A DNA stretch of 64,000 nucleotides from Clostridia bacterium. Lineage in GTDB: Bacteria; Bacillota; Clostridia; Oscillospirales; Acutalibacteraceae. Positions 28,684-37,956 of the stretch are shown here, piece after piece. The stretch's first letter is position 1. Each line of letters begins with the position of its first letter. Made by a program: the position numbers and the translations under genes. The notes beneath the pieces are model-generated. The model saw only the letters and a list, made by a program, of their open reading frames with translations. It searched no databases and was not told where the DNA came from. Location: the NCBI GenBank assembly GCA_024692685.1, contig JAILMJ010000044.1, positions 1 to 64,000 of the forward strand, read 5' to 3'.

Positions 28684-30021
28684 TTATAATTCTGCGCTGT
28701 TAACATCCCTGCCTATCAGATCATATTCATTGACACCTATAACCCTGACATCGGCAAAGTCACCGGGCTCATACGAATCTGTTGTGGTAAAACGTATCAC
28801 CCCGTCTATTTCGGGAGCGTCCATATAAGTTCTTCCGGAGTAACTGTCGCTGTAGCCGTCATAATCCTCAACAAGGACACGGTAAGTCTTTCCGACTTTC
28901 TCCTCGTTCTTTAATGTCACTATCTCAAGCTGATCCTGCATTATTATCTCGCCCCTGCGGGTTTTGACGCTTTCTTCAACCTGATCGGGCATCGAAAAGG
29001 CAGGAGTACCCTCCTGAGGCGAAAAGCTGAAACATCCGAGGCGGTCAAATTCACATTCATTTACAAACTCAGCAAGGTGTTCGAAGGCTTCTTCATCCTC
29101 GCCCGGAAATCCGACCATCATTGTAGTTCTGATAACAGCATCGGGCAGGGCGGAACGTATTCTGCCGATAACGCCGCGCAGATACTGATTGTCACCCTTT
29201 CTGTTCATCCGTTTAAGTATCCTGTCATCGGCGTGCTGAAGCGGAAGATCGATATAGTGAAGCACCTTAGGCTGATTCTTCATAACTTCAAGCAACTCAT
29301 CCGTGATTTTATCGGGATAACAGTAAAGCATTCTTATCCACTCAATTCCCTCAATCTCACACAGAGCATTAAGGAGAGCCGGCAAACGCAGTTCGCCGTA
29401 AAGATCAAGACCGTAAGCGGTGGTATCCTGGGCTATGAGTATCAGTTCCTTTGTCCCTGCCAGGGCAAGCTGCCTTGCTTCTTCGATAAGGACATCCATA
29501 TCCACACTTCTGTATTTGCCCCTGATATCGGGTATGGCGCAGAAGGTGCACCTGTTTGAACATCCGTCTGCGATTTTGAGATATGACCAGTATTCCGGAG
29601 TGGTGAGCAGCCTTTCACCTACGAGAGGCAGTTCCTCTTTCGGCGGCATTTCGGTAACATTTTCACCGCTGAGAACTCTGCGGATAACGGAGCAGATATC
29701 TCCCTGCGCTCCTATACCGACCACGGCGTCAACCTCGGGAATTTCAGCGCGTATATCATCAGAGTACCTTTCACAAAGGCAACCTGTGACAATTATTTTT
29801 TTGATTGTACCTTCTTTTTTAAGCTCCGCCATTTCGAGAATATTCTCAATGGCTTCCTCTTTAGCAGCATCAATAAAACCGCAGGTGTTGATTATTACGG
29901 CGTCAACTCCGTCATAACAATCTGCAATTTCAAAAGATTCTTTATCAAGCAACGCGAGCATTCTTTCGGTGTCCACCTGATTTTTCGGGCAGCCGAGAGA
30001 GATTATGCCTACTCTATTCAA
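28684..30021 (-). CDS. rimO: Ribosomal protein S12 methylthiotransferase
   Basis: GIISLGCPKNQVDTERML; radical SAM CSNRCTFCAIPDIRGKYRS; C-terminal TRAM-like domain. Confidence 0.95.
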   Translation of the reverse strand: MNRVGIISLGCPKNQVDTERMLALLDKESFEIADCYDGVDAVIINTCGFIDAAKEEAIENILEMAELKKEGTIKKIIVTGCLCERYSDDIRAEIPEVDAVVGIGAQGDICSVIRRVLSGENVTEMPPKEELPLVGERLLTTPEYWSYLKIADGCSNRCTFCAIPDIRGKYRSVDMDVLIEEARQLALAGTKELILIAQDTTAYGLDLYGELRLPALLNALCEIEGIEWIRMLYCYPDKITDELLEVMKNQPKVLHYIDLPLQHADDRILKRMNRKGDNQYLRGVIGRIRSALPDAVIRTTMMVGFPGEDEEAFEHLAEFVNECEFDRLGCFSFSPQEGTPAFSMPDQVEESVKTRRGEIIMQDQLEIVTLKNEEKVGKTYRVLVEDYDGYSDSYSGRTYMDAPEIDGVIRFTTTDSYEPGDFADVRVIGVNEYDLIGRDVNSAEL

Positions 30022-30631
30022 AGTCTGTTTCCTTCCTTTCGTTCAAGGCGGTTTTAATATCCGACCAACCGTAACCGAGCCTCATCAGAGCATTGACTGT
30101 TCTTCTGAGTCCCTTTTCATCGGAAAACTTTCCGCTGAATTTGGTATCCAGCAATTCCCCGATAGATGAAACAGGATCAAAATCGATCTCTTCAAGCAGA
30201 GCATCGGTCAACTCCCTGTCAATACCCTTACGGATTAGTTCGTTTTTTATGCCGCCCCTGCTCATATGCTTTGCCGTAATAAGACGGTCAATAAGGTTCC
30301 CGGCATAACGTTTGTCGTCAAGGTAGCCGTATTCCTCAAGTTTGTCAAGAGCGGGCTCAACATACTCCGCCTTATGGCCTTTTGAGCGGAGTTTGATCTT
30401 CAGGTCCTTGCGGCTGTTGTCGCCGTAAGACAAAATTCTCAGGCCCGAGATAAATGCACATCTCGAGCCCACATCAAGAAGAAATTTTTCCTGTTCGGAC
30501 GAATCCTCAATATCAGTCACTCTGCAATAAGGGCATGAGTACCAGTATTCCGCATCAACAGTAAAGGTATATTCTCCATCGATGATAACATGTATTTTAT
30601 TTTGCTTTCCCTGTGACGCGGCGATTTTCAT
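30014..30631 (-). CDS. recX: Regulatory protein RecX
   Basis: LKIKLRSKGHKAEYVEPALDKLEEYGYLDDKRYAGNLI; downstream of recA. Confidence 0.9.
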   Translation of the reverse strand: MKIAASQGKQNKIHVIIDGEYTFTVDAEYWYSCPYCRVTDIEDSSEQEKFLLDVGSRCAFISGLRILSYGDNSRKDLKIKLRSKGHKAEYVEPALDKLEEYGYLDDKRYAGNLIDRLITAKHMSRGGIKNELIRKGIDRELTDALLEEIDFDPVSSIGELLDTKFSGKFSDEKGLRRTVNALMRLGYGWSDIKTALNERKETDFE

Positions 30632-30636
30632 TCAAA

Positions 30637-31737
30637 TCACTCATCCTCATCAACAACAATGTCGAGCTTCACTCTGGATTTGCCTTTTACCTCGGCAGCC
30701 TTTTTATCATCTGCGCCCGCTTTCTTGGCGGCTGTTTTTCCGCCGGCGTCATTTCTGAGGGCATCGCGAATTTTTGCCTCTATTTCATCGGCAAGGGCTT
30801 TATCTGATGAAAACAGTTCCTTGACCGTATCGCGTCCCTGACCTATCTTATTGTCATTGTATGAAAACCAGGAGCCGCTCTTTTGAATAATATCGTATTT
30901 CACGCCCAAATCAACAAGTTCACCCTCCTTGGAAATTCCTTTTCCGTAAAGGATATCGAACTCAGCATCTCTGAACGGAGGAGCAACCTTATTTTTAACA
31001 ACCTTACATTTTGTTTTGTTTCCTATTATTTCTCCGCCTGAAACCTTCAGGGCCTCGCCGCGGCGTACATCTATACGGATACTGGCGTAGAACTTGAGCG
31101 CTCTGCCTCCGGTTGTGACTTCGGGATTGCCGTAAACCACGCCGACCTTTTCACGAAGCTGATTTATGAAAATGATGATAGTATTTGACTTCGAAACAGC
31201 GCCTGCTATTTTTCTCATTGCCTGAGACATAAGTCTTGCGTGTGCACCGACGTGACTGTCGCCCATCTCACCCTCTATTTCGGAACGGGGAACAAGGGCA
31301 GCAACCGAGTCAACAACTATAACGTCAATCGCGCTTGAACGGACAAGCGCCTCGGCAATTTCGAGAGCCTGCTCACCGTCATCCGGCTGAGAGACAAGAA
31401 GGGAATCAACATCAACACCGATTTTGCTTGCGTAAACAGGATCAAGCGCGTGCTCAGCATCAATAAAAGCAGCTTCTCCGCCCGCCTTCTGAGCCTGGGC
31501 AACAACAGTCAGCGCAAGGGTGGTTTTACCGGACGACTCCGGACCGTAGATTTCAACTATTCTTCCTTTGGGAAGGCCGCCGATGCCTGTTGCGGCATCA
31601 AGACCTATTGAACCGGTGGAAATCGAGGCAACGTTAAGCAAACCCGTATTCTGACCCAAACGCATTATTGAGCCCTTACCATAGGCTTTTTCTATCTTTT
31701 CAAGAGCGGTTTCAAGGGCTTTTTCTTTGTCTGACAT
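30637..31737 (-). CDS. recA: Recombinase A
   Basis: [73 protein letters not shown]. Confidence 0.98.
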   Translation of the reverse strand: MSDKEKALETALEKIEKAYGKGSIMRLGQNTGLLNVASISTGSIGLDAATGIGGLPKGRIVEIYGPESSGKTTLALTVVAQAQKAGGEAAFIDAEHALDPVYASKIGVDVDSLLVSQPDDGEQALEIAEALVRSSAIDVIVVDSVAALVPRSEIEGEMGDSHVGAHARLMSQAMRKIAGAVSKSNTIIIFINQLREKVGVVYGNPEVTTGGRALKFYASIRIDVRRGEALKVSGGEIIGNKTKCKVVKNKVAPPFRDAEFDILYGKGISKEGELVDLGVKYDIIQKSGSWFSYNDNKIGQGRDTVKELFSSDKALADEIEAKIRDALRNDAGGKTAAKKAGADDKKAAEVKGKSRVKLDIVVDEDE

Positions 31738-31858
31738 ATTTTCATCCTCCGAATATTATTTTGACTATTAAACTTTACTACACACTCGCAAAAAAATCAA
31801 TACTTTTTTCAAAAAAACAGCAGATTCTAAAAAATTTTGTTCCGGACAAAAATAATGC

Positions 31859-31887
31859 TTGCATTTTCAATAAAAATCTGTTAATAT
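31859..31887 (+). promoter_or_regulatory. Sigma-A promoter for rpmB
   Basis: TTGCAT-N17-TAATAT, nearly identical in layout to the rpsT promoter. Confidence 0.6.
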
Positions 31888-31920
31888 ATTCCACGCTAAT
31901 GACTAAAGGAGGTGTGACGT

Positions 31921-32109
31921 ATGGCTAAATGTGAATTCTGCGGCAAGGATGTTTCCTTCGGAATCAAAGTTTCACACTCACACAGAAGATCTAATCGCAC
32001 ATGGAAACCCAACGTTAAAAGAGTCAAGGCCGTTGTAAACGGAACTCCCAAAAGAGTTTATGCCTGCACTCGCTGCCTTCGCTCGGGCAAAGTAACCAGA
32101 GCTGTTTGA
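31921..32109 (+). CDS. rpmB: 50S ribosomal protein L28
   Basis: MAKCEFCGKDVSFGIKVSHSHRRSNRTWKPNVKRVKAVVNG; RBS AAAGGAGGTG. Confidence 0.96.
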   Translation: MAKCEFCGKDVSFGIKVSHSHRRSNRTWKPNVKRVKAVVNGTPKRVYACTRCLRSGKVTRAV

Positions 32110-32127
32110 TTTAAATCAAAATGAATG

Positions 32128-32158
32128 AGAGATTGCTTCGGCAGTCTCTTTTTCTTTC
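32128..32158 (+). terminator. Rho-independent terminator after rpmB
   Basis: AGAGATTGC-TTCG-GCAGTCTCT-TTTTCTTT. Confidence 0.85.
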
Positions 32159-32449
32159 AGCCGCGGACGGGACTGTTTTTGCTGCCGCGTTAACGGAGCA
32201 TACTTGCACTGCAACAAGAACAGATATCCGTATTCGAATCCGGTTAAGGCCTTTGAAAACAGCCCGGTAAATCAGACCGGATAACCGTTAAGTCAAATAA
32301 TCATCCGACAGAGTGCAGAAAAGTCGGCATATCTTTAAACGTGTTGTTTTCACATTGAAATCATCCGATCCCGATACTCATAAAAACGCTGAACCGACAG
32401 CGGGCGCTTTATCATTTTTCACAAACAGATTGTGGTAGGTACACAGGGC

Positions 32450-32480
32450 AAAGCACAACAAGTTGTGCTTTTTTATTTTC
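32450..32480 (+). terminator. Strong rho-independent terminator with no annotated gene upstream
   Basis: AAAGCACAAC-AA-GTTGTGCTTT-TTTATTTTC; the rpmB terminator already lies ~300 bp upstream. Confidence 0.8.
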
Positions 32481-32504
32481 TGTGTAAAACCTTGGCGAAA
32501 CGGT

Positions 32505-32532
32505 TTGAATTTTTCATTTGATGTAATATAAT
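32505..32532 (+). promoter_or_regulatory. Sigma-A-like promoter upstream of the dnaD-like gene
   Basis: TTGAAT-N16-TATAAT. Confidence 0.55.
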
Positions 32533-32646
32533 TATGAAGCCGGATTACATTATATAAGTAATAATCAGCCGTGAAATCCCAATCCGGAATGGCATAACCG
32601 GCGCGAAATAACAATTCATTATTACCTGAGAAGGCAGAGAATATAA

Positions 32647-33669
32647 ATGACATACTCGTTGAATCCCTCATTCCCGGAAAGGGGCTTTTTTGTTCCCTCG
32701 GATATCGTTGACAAGCATATAAGGCTTGCCTCGGGCGAACAGATAAAGGTCCTTCTTCTTATACTGGGAAAAGCACCTAAAAAGCTTGATGAAAACGAAA
32801 TAGCAAAAAAGCTCAAATACAGCGTGGCAGATGTTGAGGATTATCTTCAGTACTGGGTCCTGACAGGCGTTCTGATTGAGAATGAAAGTACGCAAAAACC
32901 GGCCGCAGAAAAGGCTGATGAGCCAAGAAAGTATGTGCCCAAATCTGAAAGAAAAGGCCAGGCACCTAAGGAAGAAACCGATGAAATTGAATATTCCAGG
33001 CCCAGCAGCGCCGAAATCGCCGTAAGAATGAGCGAGTCGAAAGAAATAGCAAATCTATTTAAAGAGCTTCAGGCAAAACTCGGCAAAACAATCGGCTATG
33101 ACGGGCAGTGCACTTTTCTTTTGCTGTATGACAGGTTCGGACTGCCGGCAGACGTCATTTTTATGCTTGTGGATTACTGCATTAAGCTTAACAAAACAGG
33201 ATACAGCTACATCGAAACGGTCGGCAAAACCTGGGCAAACCAGGAAATTGACACTATTGAGAAGGCCGCGGAAAAGATTGCCTCGATTGACACGATAAAC
33301 CTGCTCTGGAACAGATTCAAGGCATACAGCGGAATAAGCAGTCCCCGCCCCACCGCAAAACAGGCTGACTACTTTGAGGACTGGGCGATAAAGAAGGAAT
33401 TGTCTCTTGATCTTATATGCATCGCTTATGATCAGATGGCCGAAAACACCGGAAAGGTAAGCTTTTCCTATATGAACAAGGTGCTGGAAAACTGGTGTAA
33501 TTCCGGCATAAAGACTCCGGAAGATCTTAAAAAGCAGAAAGCGTCTTCTTCCGCCAAGACAAGGACTGCAGCCACCGCCCCATCAGACAGCGAAGCGAGC
33601 TACAACCTTGAGGATTATGTTAATAACACCATAAAGAGAAAGCGTAAATACATCAGAAAGAACACCTGA
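32647..33669 (+). CDS. DnaD domain-containing primosomal/replication protein
   Basis: C-terminal DnaD repeats (ISSPRPTAKQADYFEDWAIKKELSLDLICIAYDQMAENTGKVSFSYMNKVLENW). Confidence 0.88.
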   Translation: MTYSLNPSFPERGFFVPSDIVDKHIRLASGEQIKVLLLILGKAPKKLDENEIAKKLKYSVADVEDYLQYWVLTGVLIENESTQKPAAEKADEPRKYVPKSERKGQAPKEETDEIEYSRPSSAEIAVRMSESKEIANLFKELQAKLGKTIGYDGQCTFLLLYDRFGLPADVIFMLVDYCIKLNKTGYSYIETVGKTWANQEIDTIEKAAEKIASIDTINLLWNRFKAYSGISSPRPTAKQADYFEDWAIKKELSLDLICIAYDQMAENTGKVSFSYMNKVLENWCNSGIKTPEDLKKQKASSSAKTRTAATAPSDSEASYNLEDYVNNTIKRKRKYIRKNT

Positions 33670-33687
33670 AACTGAGAGGATATACAG

Positions 33688-34677
33688 ATGAGTTACACAC
33701 CGGAAATACTGCGCGAGGCAAATCAGATTATTTCCCGGAGAAGAAGCGAGGCGCAGAGCACTTATGATGCGCGTCACCTTGAAATCCTCAGAGAAATCCC
33801 GGAAGTTAAACAATATGAAAATCACATGGCCGAAACAGGGCTTGCCGTCATAAAAGCCCTCGGCATGGGCAGCGATTCCGAAAGATATCTGAATGAGCTT
33901 TCCCGCACGAATCTTCATGTTCAGAGTTGCATCAGAGCCGAGCTGAAAAAGCACGGATACCCCGAAAATTATCTGGAAGTACCCTACACGTGCAAGAAGT
34001 GTGAGGATACCGGATTTGTAGGCGGCTTTGCCTGCTCCTGCAGAAAAGAATTGCTCAGAAAACTGAACATAGATGCGTTGTGCAAAACCTCGCCGGCGGC
34101 ATCGTGCCGGTTTGATAATTTCAATCTTGACTATTACTCCGACAAGATTGATGAAAGATACGGTTTTTCGCCGCGTGAAAAAGCGGAAGAGATATTTGAA
34201 TACTGTAAAGCATACGCCGAAGACTTCGGGAAAAAATCCGGTTCTCTTTATATGTGCGGCGCAACAGGTCTCGGCAAAACCCATCTCTCGCTCGCCATAG
34301 CGAATGTTGTGGCCGAAAACGGGTTTGACGTGCTTTACGGCTCTGCCCAGAACATTTTGTCAAAACTCGAAAGAGAAAAATTTGACCGCGGCAACAGGAA
34401 CGATGAAGAAAAGAGAGTGCTGAGTTGCGAGCTTCTCATCATTGATGATCTCGGCTCCGAATTCTCAACCCAGTTCACTGTATCTGCTTTGTATAATATA
34501 ATAAATACAAGAATCAATCTCTCCCTGCCTGTTATAATAAGCACCAACCTTTCGCCTGCCGAAATGGAAGCCAGATATTCGCAGAGGATAATGTCAAGAA
34601 TCATCGGCAACTATGAATCAATGATGTTCATTGGCAGGGATATACGTCAAATAAAATATTATGAAGATAAGGAATAG
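33688..34677 (+). CDS. ATP-binding helicase loader, DnaC/DnaI-like
   Basis: CKKCEDTGFVGGFACSC zinc motif; GSLYMCGATGLGKTHLSLAIANVVAENGFDVLYGSAQNIL; LLIIDDLGSE. Confidence 0.92.
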   Translation: MSYTPEILREANQIISRRRSEAQSTYDARHLEILREIPEVKQYENHMAETGLAVIKALGMGSDSERYLNELSRTNLHVQSCIRAELKKHGYPENYLEVPYTCKKCEDTGFVGGFACSCRKELLRKLNIDALCKTSPAASCRFDNFNLDYYSDKIDERYGFSPREKAEEIFEYCKAYAEDFGKKSGSLYMCGATGLGKTHLSLAIANVVAENGFDVLYGSAQNILSKLEREKFDRGNRNDEEKRVLSCELLIIDDLGSEFSTQFTVSALYNIINTRINLSLPVIISTNLSPAEMEARYSQRIMSRIIGNYESMMFIGRDIRQIKYYEDKE

Positions 34678-34683
34678 ATTTCT

Positions 34684-36852
34684 ATGGATATAATTTCAGC
34701 TCTCGCCGGGGAATTCAAATTAAAACAGTGGCAGGTTGAAAATACGGTCAAACTGCTTGACGAGGGCAACACAGTCCCGTTTATTGCAAGATACAGAAAA
34801 GAAGCCCACGGCACACTTGACGACCAGATAATACGCGAACTTGCGGAAAGACTCGAGTACCTGCGCAATCTTGACAAGAGGCGCGAAGAAGTAAGGGCTC
34901 TCATCGACGGGCAGGAAAAACTTACCGACGAAATATCACAGGCGCTTGACAAAGCCGTAACGGTAACCGAAATTGACGATATTTACCGTCCGTTCAGGCC
35001 CAAGAGAAAAACGAGGGCATCGGTAGCCAAAGAAAAGGGACTTGAGCCGCTTGCCGATGAGATTTATGCGCAAAAAGAGGATTCACCCGCACCGATTGAG
35101 CTTGCCGAAGCATATATCAATCCGGAAAAGGGCGTTGACGACGCGCAGGCCGCTCTTCAGGGCGCTCTTGACATAATTGCCGAAAACATTTCTGACAATG
35201 CGGAAATCAGAAAAAGACTGCGTGATCTTTTCACCATCTTCGGCGTTGTCAACTCGGTTGCCGCGGATGAAAAGGCGGAAAGTGTTTATACAAATTACTA
35301 CGATTATTCCGAGGCTGTCAAAACCATTGCCGGCCACAGAGTTCTTGCAATTGACAGAGGAGAAAAAGAAAAATTTCTCAAGGTCAGCGTGACTCTTGAC
35401 AGAGCAAAAGCGTCTTTTGTAATTACAGGCACAACATTGAATCCCAAAGGTTCCCCCACCACCGAAGCTGTCAGGGCCGCGGGGGAAGACGCCTATGACA
35501 GGCTTATTTATCCTTCAATTGAACGTGAAATTCGCAATATGCTCACTGAGAAGGCGGCAACGGGCGCAATAAAAGTGTTTGCGCTTAACACGAAAGAACT
35601 GCTGCTTCAGCCCCCGGTAAAGGGAAAAACCGTTATGGGTCTTGACCCGGGATACAGAACGGGCTGCAAGGTTGCCGTTGTTGACAAAACCGGAAAAGTT
35701 CTTGACACGGGAGTGATATATGTCACACATTCGGCCGCACAGAGAGATCAGGCCAAAGAACTTGTCAAAAAACTCATCTCGAAGCACGGCGTCAACTGCA
35801 TTTCAATAGGCAACGGTACTGCGTCAAAGGAAACTGAGATTTTTGCCGCGGAGGTTCTGCATGAAATAAAGGCAGAAGTAAGTTATATGGTTGTCAGTGA
35901 GGCAGGCGCTTCAGTCTACTCAGCATCTAAGCTTGCCGCAAAAGAATTCCCCGATTATGACGTTTCTCTCAGAAGCGCCGTTTCAATCGCAAGAAGGCTT
36001 CAGGATCCGCTCGCCGAGCTTGTAAAAATCGACCCCAAGGCCATAGGCGTGGGACAGTATCAGCATGATATGCCTCCCAAGGAACTTGACAACGCCCTGA
36101 ACGCTGTTATAGAAGATGCTGTTAACTCTGTCGGCGTTGATCTCAATACCGCTTCCGCTCCCTTGCTTTCAAGAGTTGCCGGTATAAATTCGGCAATCGC
36201 CGGTAATATAGTTGTTTACCGTGACGATAACGGAGAATTCACAGGCAGAAACCAGCTTCTCAAAGTACCCAAACTCGGCGCAAAGGCCTTTGAGCAGTGC
36301 GCAGGCTTCCTGAGAATAGCCGAAAGCAAAAATATACTTGATAACACGGGCGTTCACCCCGAAAGCTATGAAGCTGCAAAAAAACTTCTCAAACGATTCT
36401 CATTTACTTCCGCCGATATCGGTACGCCGGAAATTGCGAATCTGGCCGAACTTGTGGCTGCCGAAGGTGAGGAAGAGATTGCAAATCAGCTGGGAATCGG
36501 TATTCCCACTCTCAAGGATATCGTCAAGGAATTGATTGCACCGGGCCGCGACCCGAGAGATGAACTTCCGCCTCCCATGCTGAGAACCGATGTTATGGAT
36601 ATAAAAGACCTTAAACCCGGCATGGAAATGAAGGGTACGGTAAGAAACGTCACAGACTTCGGAGCGTTTGTGGATATAGGAGTTCACGAAGACGGACTCG
36701 TTCACATTTCACAAATTACCGACAGATACATAAAGCACCCATCAGAGGTTCTTAAAGTCGGTAATGTCATAACTGTATGGGTTTTGAATGTAGACGTTGC
36801 CAAAGGAAGAATTTCTCTGACAATGCGCGAAAAGAACATCCCGAAAAACTGA
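34684..36852 (+). CDS. Tex family RNA-binding transcription accessory protein
   Basis: LLDEGNTVPFIARYRKEAHGTLDDQ; GLDPGYRTGCKVAVVD; C-terminal S1 domain GMEMKGTVRNVTDFGAFVDIGVHEDGLVHIS. Confidence 0.95.
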   Translation: MDIISALAGEFKLKQWQVENTVKLLDEGNTVPFIARYRKEAHGTLDDQIIRELAERLEYLRNLDKRREEVRALIDGQEKLTDEISQALDKAVTVTEIDDIYRPFRPKRKTRASVAKEKGLEPLADEIYAQKEDSPAPIELAEAYINPEKGVDDAQAALQGALDIIAENISDNAEIRKRLRDLFTIFGVVNSVAADEKAESVYTNYYDYSEAVKTIAGHRVLAIDRGEKEKFLKVSVTLDRAKASFVITGTTLNPKGSPTTEAVRAAGEDAYDRLIYPSIEREIRNMLTEKAATGAIKVFALNTKELLLQPPVKGKTVMGLDPGYRTGCKVAVVDKTGKVLDTGVIYVTHSAAQRDQAKELVKKLISKHGVNCISIGNGTASKETEIFAAEVLHEIKAEVSYMVVSEAGASVYSASKLAAKEFPDYDVSLRSAVSIARRLQDPLAELVKIDPKAIGVGQYQHDMPPKELDNALNAVIEDAVNSVGVDLNTASAPLLSRVAGINSAIAGNIVVYRDDNGEFTGRNQLLKVPKLGAKAFEQCAGFLRIAESKNILDNTGVHPESYEAAKKLLKRFSFTSADIGTPEIANLAELVAAEGEEEIANQLGIGIPTLKDIVKELIAPGRDPRDELPPPMLRTDVMDIKDLKPGMEMKGTVRNVTDFGAFVDIGVHEDGLVHISQITDRYIKHPSEVLKVGNVITVWVLNVDVAKGRISLTMREKNIPKN

Positions 36853-36862
36853 ACACAGTAAG

Positions 36863-36903
36863 ACCCGCCTCAGATGCAAATCCGGGGCGGGCAGTTTTTT
36901 ATA
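36863..36903 (+). terminator. Terminator after tex
   Basis: CCCGCC...GGCGGG followed by CAGTTTTTT. Confidence 0.7.
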
Positions 36904-36915
36904 TTTGTACTTTTT

Positions 36916-37800
36916 TTACATTCCCACGTAATACTCTGCGAGATACTCCACCAATGCTTTATAAACTCCCGAGCTCATATATTTCACATAGTCATCCTTG
37001 CCGGAAACACTTACGGCAACGCCGTTTGAATTCTTGATAGACGGGAAGTTCTTCTGACCCTCTCCGCTCAGTCTGACTATATCCATATCGGAGTAACCGC
37101 TTTGCGTAACCATATTCATTGCCTTTTGCAAATCGCTCAGTTCGCCCCTGGTTTCCCTTATCAGGTAACCGAGCAGATAAACTTTTTCGCCTCCGGGCAG
37201 ACGTGAAGAAAAGTCGGTGAGCCGGCCGCAAAGCATTTCCCAGTTCTGTATTTTCCGCTTTTCCTCGGAAACGGTAAATGAAGTGTTATGGCCTTCTGAA
37301 TCCTTGGTGTAAAGACGGTTGATCTCATTGAAAATATCCATCATCTCAAGGATATCTGCCTGCATACCGTTATACTCATCGTTAAGGCTGCAGATTGTAT
37401 TAAGCTTATTGCTGAGGTTCCTGACTTCCTCCGCGGTCTTTTCTGAAAAATAATCCGTCTCCTGAGTGAGAGAATCGACTTTTTCCTTCCATGAAAAAAT
37501 CTTCTCATTATCATATTCCGCAAGCAATGCGGGATATTCCCTGTCTATTTCAAGCCTTAACTCCACATAGGCTCTGAGAGCCGTTGCCTTGTCGCCCGAA
37601 ACACTTTCAAGTTCCGAATAAGCAGCGCTGAACTCGCTGTTATCCACCTTGGCCTGCGCGGAATTGAACAGAATACTGTCCTTTACGGAAAGCACAACCG
37701 TCAGCAAGGCGACAATAAACACAATAACGACCGCGGCAATTATCAGATATTTGCTGCGAATCCTTGACAATATATTCTGTTTTCCGGTGGTTTTTTTCAT
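36916..37800 (-). CDS. Single-pass membrane protein with extracytoplasmic helical domain, hypothetical
   Basis: N-terminal basic stretch then YLIIAAVVIVFIVALLTVVLSV; E/K/L-rich coiled-coil-like rest. Confidence 0.65.
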   Translation of the reverse strand: MKKTTGKQNILSRIRSKYLIIAAVVIVFIVALLTVVLSVKDSILFNSAQAKVDNSEFSAAYSELESVSGDKATALRAYVELRLEIDREYPALLAEYDNEKIFSWKEKVDSLTQETDYFSEKTAEEVRNLSNKLNTICSLNDEYNGMQADILEMMDIFNEINRLYTKDSEGHNTSFTVSEEKRKIQNWEMLCGRLTDFSSRLPGGEKVYLLGYLIRETRGELSDLQKAMNMVTQSGYSDMDIVRLSGEGQKNFPSIKNSNGVAVSVSGKDDYVKYMSSGVYKALVEYLAEYYVGM

Positions 37801-37956
37801 ATCCGACCGACCGTGATACAGAACCGAGGCCGTTCCTTCCTTTCATATTCTCCGGCTTTTTTAACAGCTGAACTTGAATAACATTTTTGCCGGGCAACAC
37901 TCTCGCATTTTAGAGTATACATATTTATAATAACATAAGATTAAGCAGATTGCAAA

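Noticed and set aside
33583-34284. 233-aa ORF antisense to the DnaD/DnaC-like genes
   Set aside because: Shadow ORF crossing two well-supported genes.
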